Part shown: piece after piece, positions 57,617 through 64,000 of the stretch
How the letters are laid out: every line of letters starts with the position of its first letter
Position numbering within the stretch: the first letter of the stretch is position 1
DNA from: Bathynomus jamesi
Taxonomy: Eukaryota > Arthropoda > Malacostraca > Isopoda > Cirolanidae
Length of the DNA stretch: 64,000 bases
Reading direction: 5' to 3'
Assembly (NCBI GenBank): GCA_023014485.1
Contig: JAJOZX010002357.1
Coordinates: 147,001 to 211,000, forward strand
Position numbers and translations under genes: made by a program
The notes under the pieces: generated by a model
What the model saw: the letters and a program-made list of their open reading frames with translations, nothing else
Database searches by the model: none
What the model was told of the DNA's origin: nothing

Positions 57617-57618
<2 letters not shown>
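57214..57618. repeat. mariner-derived foldback with a third terminus in its centre
   Basis: Arms 57214-57401 and 57432-57618 (about 188 bp) are inverted copies that start CAGGGTGTCTCAGAAGTCGC. The centre contains another copy of the terminal word (GTGTCTCAGAAGTCGCGCAC, 57408-57427). No coding sequence is left. Confidence 0.88.
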
Positions 57619-57960
<342 letters not shown>

Positions 57961-58256
57961 TAACACACATACACACTCACATATATGCATATATACATGC
58001 ACACATACACACACATAGACACATAGACATACATAAATAAATATGTCCATATATACACACATATATGCATACACACAGAGCAACCACTTGCTTATTATGC
58101 ATTCTCAGAAATAGGATGGTAATGCTTTCATATACAGTATTTACATAGCAAAGAACTGCCATTAATAAGCAAATTTTATGCTTTATTGGCAGAACGGAAT
58201 TGTGTGGTAAATTTTGATAGATAATGCAGAGTAGCGAAGTTACACTAGCTTTAAAG

Positions 58257-58289
<33 letters not shown>

Positions 58290-58439
58290 TAAGTTCGCAA
58301 ACACTCTCTTTTATTTTCTCACAAATGCATAAAAGTTCACATTTAAAATAAAATCACAAAACTCGGTTCTTTTTATTCACAATAAATTCGACAAACATAT
58401 ATCTTTTACTAAAAATTGTAAAGGAAATAGATTTAACAC
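57961..58439. other. (CA)-rich and (AAT)n sequence, no gene
   Basis: 57961-58080 is an imperfect CACATA repeat; (AAT)n lies at 58258-58290. Nothing coding. Confidence 0.6.
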
Positions 58440-59045
58440 ACCACCACCACCCTCCGCCTATCAAAGCATGGATCAACTGCGTCATAAAAAAGTAAAAATG
58501 AAGTATCTGTCAGGTTGCTATGAAATAATCATAGTTGGCAACACCCAGCCATATTTTCCCACCAGCCATCTACTGATGAAGTCGGATATACAGTACATGG
58601 TGCCATTCTTTTCCCTAGGAGCTCATAACATCACCACCATCTTCGCCCTATCTGTACCTTTAGGGTAAAGCCTAAAAGGCAATACAAACAACATCTGGTT
58701 CTGTCCAAGCTGTATCCATGGCCCAGTAAGTCACCCGAACCCAAACGTATCACCAGAGACTTTCCAACGGAAATGCTAGTCTGTGTGTTCACCCAACCAT
58801 AAACACCCTTCGGCCATCGATAAATCCAGATAAAAATTACACGGCGCAGTTTTTCTCCGTAGAAGGCCGCATCACCGCCGCCATCTCTAAACTGGCTGCA
58901 CCCTCAAGTAAATTAAAGAGCTGAGACAAACAACACCTGGTGCTAACTAAGGCTGTTATCCAAGGCTCGGTGCCTCACCCGAAACCAAAACGTATCCCAA
59001 GAAACCTGACAGCAGAAATCCCAGTGTATGGACTCATTCGAAGGT
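58440..59045 (+). repeat. diverged tandem duplication, about 240-bp unit
   Basis: Two units (about 58555-58795 and 58800-59040) share the order GCCATC, a leucine/proline-like stretch, ACAAACAACA(T/C)CTGGT, CCAAGGCTCGGTG or its relative, and AACGTATC(A/C)C. They are about 60-65 percent alike by eye and more GC-rich than their surroundings. One reading frame gives weakly similar peptides in both units, but stops are present. The origin is unknown. Confidence 0.5.
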
Positions 59046-59204
59046 TAAGAGAAACGAAAAACAGCTTAAAAACATAAAGCAAATTTATTAAAAATATGCA
59101 TAAAAATAATTTATAAAAGAACTTTGATATAAATACGTAGAAGTACAGTAAACAGATTAAAGTGCGAAAGCTTGAATAATAATAGTAGTTAAATTATTAA
59201 AGAA

Positions 59205-59205
<1 letters not shown>

Positions 59206-59247
<42 letters not shown>
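59206..59247. repeat. (TA)n microsatellite
   Basis: Left border of the mariner at 59248. Confidence 0.96.
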
Positions 59248-59250
<3 letters not shown>

Positions 59251-59974
59251 GGTGGGCCGAAAGTCTGGATCCATAGGAAAATAATTTTAATACATAAATT
59301 ACAACAAATGGTAAATACTTAAAATGAATATCAACTTTAACTCGTAAATGCATATCCGTGATACTGTGCAGTGGTTCGTACTCCAGTATAAACAACAAAT
59401 TATAACAAATGCTCAAATTGGCGGCCTCTGACATCGAGACACTTAGGGATGGAATTTATGATTTTTAATAATTCTTCGAATTGACGTTCTCGAGATGTGT
59501 TTCATTTGATAATCTTCTTGTTGACTTTACTGGACTATTCGTTAAAGTTTCACATACCATTGCAGAGGAATTTTCATTAGTTGCAGTTTTTGGACGACCA
59601 GAACGCCGTCGATCATGTACACTTCCTGTTTCTTTGAAACGTTTAAACAACTTGCCAACAGTCGCATGTGTTACTGGATGCTTATCAGGATGATTTCTAT
59701 TGAATTCGGTAGCAACTTCTCTGTGTGTAGCGCCCTGTCTTGCGTACATGAGCACAAGTTCTACCCGGTCTTCTGTTGTTAGATTCGAAGCCATTTCTGG
59801 GCTGAAATAAAAAAAGTATTTGAGTATTTATACTGGGGTACGAACTACTGTACAATATCACGGATACGCATTTACGAGTTAAAGTTGATATTCATTTTAC
59901 GTATTTACCATTTGTTGTAATTTATTTATTAAAATAAATATTTTCCTATGGATCCAGACTTTCGGCCCACCCTG
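59248..59974 (-). mobile_element. deleted DD41D-type mariner, DNA-binding half
   Basis: Ends CAGGGTGGGCCGAAAGTCTG in inverted orientation, with about 160 bp of inverted similarity inside them. From ATG 59794 the minus strand encodes LTTEDRVELVLMYARQGATH, HREVATEFNRNHPDK, GSVHDRRRSGRPK and PVKSTRRLSNETH, then loses the frame. No catalytic part. It is a close relative of the ORF at 33208-33631. Confidence 0.87.
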
Positions 59975-60479
59975 TATATAGTCGTAGCAACATATTTTTC
60001 ATTGGAGAGCTTAACCTGAAAAGAAGTTCTACGTGTCGTTGCCTTTAACCCCCTCCCCCTACGGACAGAGCCTTTATTACTGTGTTATAACCTCATTGAA
60101 CAGTATTGTTTTAACATAGTAACGATTAAAAACACCTAATAATCTTTTATTACTCCTTAAATGTAATTAATAATACCAAAATGAACGTTGATAATTTATA
60201 TGTACAACATGTTTTATATACACAATAAACAAAACAATATATATTTGTACAAAACAATCAAAATACTTCCTCCGTCTCTCATTGCGAGAAGCAAAGGTGG
60301 AAGCCAATTCAATCAGGTTGAGCCCATCAGTCTTCTCCTTAAATATGCAGAAGCATGCATTGGTTCAAACGCTACTGGGCCATTGTATTGCGTAAGTAGA
60401 TTTGATGCGCCTCAAGGTAGAAAATATGCGCTCTGCTGTCGCTGTAGTAGTATGGATGCAAAAAGGGAGAGTGCAGGAA
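59975..60479. other. unassigned sequence
   Basis: An open frame at 60188-60490 has no recognised domain; I see no support for a gene. Confidence 0.3.
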
Positions 60480-60720
60480 TGTTGCAATGAAATTGCAAAT
60501 ATCGATCAATGTTGCAATGTTGTTATGCAACACGGGGGTGGGGATATGCAGTGAAGGGGGAGGGGGTTATGCAATGAAGGGGAGAGGGTTATGCAATGAA
60601 GGGTGGAGAGGGTTATGCAATGAAGGGGAGGGAGTTATGCAATTAATGGGGGGTTATGCAATGAAGGGGGGCGGGGTTATGCAAAGGGGAGGGGGGAATG
60701 TTGTAAGAGCAACAAGGGGT
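60480..60720 (+). repeat. G-rich minisatellite, about 25-bp unit
   Basis: Seven to eight copies of a unit of the form GGTTATGCAATGAAGGGGAG with varying G-run length. Runs of four to six G recur every 20-30 bp on the + strand. Confidence 0.85.
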
Positions 60721-61221
60721 TATGAAACTTGGAGGCGGAGTTATCCCCCAAAAGAAAGAGAGGAGAAGGGGAGAGAGGAAGAGAGGTGTTCACCTGGCAG
60801 GAGCCAAGCACATATTAAGACTTCATCTGAGCGCCTGCTGTCTTATTAGGTGTAAATCCGCCAGTTGGCTTAGAAGGCGTAAATGGCTTGTACAGGTTGA
60901 GTTGCCAGATAGCGCTATTTATTTAATTAATTCATATATTCTTGACGGTTGGCTTAGAAATCCGTCAGTCGGTTTAGAAGGCGTAACCAGCCATTTGGTA
61001 TAATTAAATATCGTTTACAACCAAAAGAATTAAATAAAACACCATTACATCATTCTGTTTATTTAGACGAATTATTGGAATCAGAAATATATAGAAAATA
61101 TACACTCAAACGATGGAATGATAAAAAAAAAAAAAAAAAATAATAGTGTAAGAAATATGAACGAGGAATATGTATATAATAAAAAATAAAAAATATAACC
61201 ATTAATACAACAGTACAGGAG

Positions 61222-61224
<3 letters not shown>
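60721..61224. other. unassigned sequence
   Basis: A purine-rich stretch (60740-60800) and two copies of GGCTTAGAA(A/G)... near 60868 and 60950; no gene recognised. Confidence 0.4.

Positions 61225-61300
<76 letters not shown>
61225..61300. repeat. (TA)n microsatellite
   Basis: About 35 TA units plus a CACA end. Confidence 0.97.
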
Positions 61301-61304
<4 letters not shown>

Positions 61305-61486
61305 TATACATATACACACAATTATATTAAATAATTAAATATATTGCAAATAATAATATACGAAACGTATAATCATCAAAATAATAGTTCAGGAGAAACA
61401 TATACACACAATTATGTTAAATACTTAAATATATTGAAAATTCATCAAAATACATTCACTTTGTTCTGCTGCGCAAAACACTAAAC

Positions 61487-61816
61487 TCACGTAATCGAGT
61501 CTACAGTCACATGATTATTGCTTTGCACTACGCAGCAAACGCGGATTAATATTATTTCACCGCTCAAGTTATAGGGAAACCTATACTTTATATAAATGGC
61601 CTTCATATCGTTCAGTACTACTTTTGTGCCCACTTTACATCCGGTTTGCAAGTTATCTTTAAATACGTCTAGTATACAATCAAAAGCACGCACAAAGAGG
61701 TCTTCGTTAGCCACAACGTCATTATTAAATACAAGTTTATAAACACTCCTTTCCAATCGAGGGTTTATTTCTACCGACCCGAGCTTTTCAATCGTGAACT
61801 CTTCTTCACACTGCAT
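61487..61816 (-). CDS. unrecognised protein, cluster member 1
   Basis: A 109-codon minus-strand frame from ATG 61816 to a stop at 61487. The composition is that of a soluble, mixed alpha/beta protein, rich in V, D and E, without signal peptide, membrane segment or a motif I can name. It overlaps slightly the end of the preceding coding stretch (61820-61955). GC content is visibly higher than in the flanks. I do not know the family. Confidence 0.4.
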   Translation of the reverse strand: MQCEEEFTIEKLGSVEINPRLERSVYKLVFNNDVVANEDLFVRAFDCILDVFKDNLQTGCKVGTKVVLNDMKAIYIKYRFPYNLSGEIILIRVCCVVQSNNHVTVDSIT

Positions 61817-61819
61817 AGC

Positions 61820-62180
61820 GGCAGTTGAAATAATCTTCTAAGTCGTTACGACAGCTGCTCACTATATAAAGAAATAGTTCTTCAGGGTGAATGGTGTAGG
61901 TGAGCTCAGCCCTGTACCGCTCAAGTGCTTTGTACCAAAGTTCATGATATTTCAGAGTCTAAACTTTTTAAATAAGCATCCAGCTCTAGACCATTCTCAC
62001 CTTGTTCAGTCCTACACTCGGTAAACCCATCGGGCAGAGCGGTGTATGCGTATTCAAGAACCGTATCAAAATAAAGCATATCCGTAACACGCGCGTCTAA
62101 TATAGGATTCAGCTTACGGAATCCGACGATCTCAAACATTCTGCCGAGGACGAAACGGTTTCGCGTAGGGACAAGAGCGT
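61820..62180 (-). pseudogene. unrecognised protein, cluster member 2, one frameshift
   Basis: The minus strand is open from about 62180 through ATG 62139 to a stop at 61942, and then a second frame is open from about 61955 to 61818 with similar codon use. A single-base shift near 61950 would explain both. The gene is followed within a few bases by cluster member 1, a tight spacing unusual for animal nuclear genes. No family recognised. Confidence 0.4.
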
Positions 62181-62185
62181 TATTA

Positions 62186-62530
62186 TCAGAAGCATTCTTC
62201 GATCATCAGCCGTATATCAATGCATGGCCGATCGTTATTTATACACAACGTACAAACAACGGCATATGAGGGGTTGTCACTAATCTGCTCTCTTCTTGTA
62301 CCTACACCTGCAGAAATTTTATAACGATCCTCACTCCACTTCTCAACTATCACGAAGATTCTATTCATCTCCTCAACACTTAAATAAACAACATTCCGTT
62401 TGTTTGTTTGTCTACAAGTCGTTTCCAGTACATAGTTAATGGCACCGGATTTACGCCTGAACATGCGCAACGACTTCGTCACGGACACATCGTACACGGC
62501 GTTGAGAATGCTGCTCAAAGGAAGTTCCAT
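62186..62530 (-). CDS. unrecognised protein, cluster member 3
   Basis: The first in-frame ATG is at 62530 (the frame is open about 11 codons further up). The stop is at 62186; 114 residues, no stop or shift. It has two cysteine pairs, is basic in the middle, and shows no motif I can name. It lies 40 bp before member 2 and after member 4, all in one direction. Confidence 0.4.
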   Translation of the reverse strand: MELPLSSILNAVYDVSVTKSLRMFRRKSGAINYVLETTCRQTNKRNVVYLSVEEMNRIFVIVEKWSEDRYKISAGVGTRREQISDNPSYAVVCTLCINNDRPCIDIRLMIEECF

Positions 62531-62559
62531 CGTATTCGAGGAGCACACGTCCAGTCGGT

Positions 62560-62841
62560 TCAAGCTCTGAGATGACTATGAGCCACAAGCAACGGATCGG
62601 CTCGACAGGAGGAGTGAGTCAGACCATAAGCTAATGAAACGTGTGCGGCGCTGTTCCAACATGAATAACTGTATCCCATTATATTGGGTAGGTGTTTTGA
62701 GAAATTTTCTGATACATGAAGCAATATCGGTTTTAATGTTTTATCACTCCCACTCCCCAGAATACGCACCAGACATTTTTGCATAGGGGGATTTTCACGA
62801 ACTAAACACATTTTATTGACACTCCGGCGCACTATAAACAT
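62560..62841 (-). CDS. unrecognised protein, cluster member 4
   Basis: A 93-codon minus-strand frame starting ATG 62841 and ending in TGA at 62560. Its central part is repeated, in another frame context, in the tandem copy at 62925-63163. A repeated C-x2-C in the upstream copy hints at zinc binding. Unknown family. Confidence 0.35.
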   Translation of the reverse strand: MFIVRRSVNKMCLVRENPPMQKCLVRILGSGSDKTLKPILLHVSENFSKHLPNIMGYSYSCWNSAAHVSLAYGLTHSSCRADPLLVAHSHLRA

Positions 62842-63163
62842 ATGACCTTATTTTTTCCATTTTGCTTAGCATGCGATACTCATCTCTAAATTCTGTTAAA
62901 TACTCACGCAGACCTTTAGCCACAACATGAATACTTGTATCCCATTATATTGGGTAGATGTTTTGAGAAATTTTCCGAAACATGAAGCAATATCGGTTTT
63001 AATGTTTTATCACTCACCACACGTTCATTTCCACAAACTAAACATCTTCGCAATCCGGCGCACTATTTGAGAGAAACATATGCCCATATTTTTCCCTTTT
63101 GTTTAACAATCGATACTCGTCTCTAAAGTCTGTTAAAAACTCACACAGGCCATTAGCCACAAC
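62659..63163 (-). repeat. tandem duplication of coding sequence, about 260-bp unit
   Basis: Unit 1 is 62925-63163, unit 2 is 62659-62924. CCCATTATATTGGGTAG and TGAAGCAATATCGGTTTTAA occur at the same place in both, and the far ends share AGCCACAAC. Substitutions fall mostly at third codon positions by eye, which suggests that both copies were once under coding constraint. Confidence 0.8.
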
Positions 63164-63189
63164 CTCACTAAAAACCTCGTCATGATATA
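63038..63189 (-). pseudogene. unrecognised protein, cluster member 5, cut by a mariner
   Basis: The minus-strand frame ends at a stop at 63038 and is open to the mariner terminus at 63190. The apparent start beyond that lies inside the mariner and is not real. The missing 5' part would lie past the mariner, outside the window. Confidence 0.45.
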
Positions 63190-64000
63190 CAGGGTGGGCG
63201 GAAAGTAGCTCCCTATTTTGGATTGGTAAAAAAATACGTATATTATCCATTTATTTCAGAAGAAATAATATGAAAAGGTAGGCATACATGGTAGGTTTTC
63301 TCTAAAATTCAATGTGGGCTCCAACTCTTTCCACCAGCTTCTGGAGCCACCCAGGAATGGCGTCCACTGACTTTAGCAGGAACTCCGGCGGGATGGAGGA
63401 CATGACTTCCCGAATTCGGTCCTCCAGTTCTTCCAATGTCCTCGGTTTGGTGCGGTACACTTCTTCCTTTACCTACCCCCAAAGAAAGAAGTCGCACGGT
63501 GTCAAGTCGGGGCTCCTGGCTGGCCATTGATGTGGACCACGACGACCCATCCAACGCCCAGGGAAGTGGGCATCCAGCCACTCACGGACAACAAGAGCGA
63601 AGTGCGGAGGGGCGCCATCTTGCATAAATATCAGATCGTCGATGTTCTCCCATGTGCTGACAACCGGCCAGACCTCGTTTCGCAACATAGCAAGGTACCG
63701 CTGAGCATTCATGGTGTTGCGCAGAAGGAACGGGCCCACAACCTGATCTGAGGTCATACCACACCACCACCGTTACACTGAACCGATTCTGCCATTTTTC
63801 AGCGGTAACCGTGCGACTTCTTTCTTTGGGGTGGGTAAAGGAAGAAGTCTACCCCACCAAACCGAGGACATTGGAAGAACTGGAGGACCGAATTCGGGAA
63901 GTCATGTCCTCCATCCCGCCGGAGTTCCTGCTAAAGTCAGTGGACGCCATTCCTGGGCGGCTCCAGAAGCTGGTGGAAAGAGTTGGAGCCCACATTGAAT
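63190..64000 (-). mobile_element. DD41D-type Tc1/mariner in foldback form, cut by the window end
   Basis: The left end CAGGGTGGGCGGAAAGTAGC sits after TA. The minus strand encodes the catalytic end: MQDGAPPHFALVVREWLDAH, RWMGRRGPHQWPARSPDLTP, CDFFLWG, one TAG in place of the next codon, then KPRTLEELEDRIREVMSSIP to a stop at about 63308. I count 41 residues between the last two aspartates. From 63807 to 64000 the sequence is the inverted copy of 63307-63500, so the 5' part of the gene is replaced by an inverted 3' end. The matching terminus should lie just beyond the window. Confidence 0.9.

Noticed and set aside
60188..61003. Open frames of 90-120 codons around the G-rich minisatellite
   Set aside because: They read through the repeat and a purine-rich tract; composition is repeat-driven and no domain is seen.
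63312..63627. + strand open frames at the window end
   Set aside because: They are antisense to the DD41D transposase, which carries clear catalytic motifs on the minus strand.

Overview
This is nuclear DNA from an animal, most likely an arthropod; a decapod or similar aquatic arthropod is my guess. Three things point that way. Degenerate tracts of the arthropod telomere pentamer (CCTAA/TTAGG) lie near 25.4-25.7, 27.2 and 36.6 kb. There are tRNA-headed SINEs, one of them dimeric. The mobile-element mix is Tc1/mariner with 41- and 34-residue D-D spacing, BED/ZMYM-type hAT, a Chapaev-like CACTG element, CR1- and RTE-like LINEs and Penelope elements with a GIY-YIG domain. I find no intact host gene, rRNA gene cluster, functional tRNA or CRISPR array. 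Nearly every open frame longer than about 60 codons is a mobile-element remnant or a read-through of (TA)n or (CA)n.

Layout. 0-2.4 kb: a decayed Chapaev-like transposase and a LINE 3' end. 3-14.7 kb: a dense set of DNA transposons, many as inverted (foldback) copies, including hAT elements with 8-bp target duplications at 4783-5680, 6792-7847 and 12026-12287, hAT elements at 10552-11846 and 12659-13790, and a mariner that lost its 5' end to an inverted copy of its 3' end. 14.7-19.7 kb: CR1-like LINEs and a poly(A)-tailed segment. 20.6-22.3 kb: a dimeric SINE and a possible LTR. 22.4-30 kb: MITEs, deleted mariners, two SINE palindromes and Penelope pieces. 30.5-33.1 kb: CR1 and 5S-like remnants and a LINE carrying two nested insertions. 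33-37.4 kb: mariner derivatives and a TTTGCAAA-repeat foldback. 37.4-42.6 kb: an RTE-like LINE and a GIY-YIG Penelope element. 42.65-45.65 kb: a nearly complete Chapaev-like transposon with one intron. 46.2-49.3 kb: a CR1-like LINE with a MITE in it. 49.66-52.80 kb: a DNA transposon with 324-bp terminal repeats and an unclassified RNase-H-like transposase. 52.81-55.48 kb: a mariner split by an RTE-like LINE with a 13-bp target duplication. 55.7-57.2 kb: a second copy of the 31-33 kb LINE. 57-61 kb: foldbacks, a diverged tandem duplication and a G-rich minisatellite. 61.5-63.18 kb: a minus-strand cluster of unrecognised open frames, cut by a mariner at 63190.

How the parts relate. Long (TA)n runs border most Tc1/mariner copies, as expected for elements that insert at TA. 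Nesting gives a relative order of events: hAT into mariner, LINE into mariner, Chapaev-like element into LINE, and a hAT MITE and a foldback into LINE. The two strongest patterns are a series of hAT-like elements each carrying its own short subterminal repeat motif at both ends, and the many inverted duplications bounded by (TA)n. The stretch that mobile elements do not explain is the 61.5-63.2 kb cluster.
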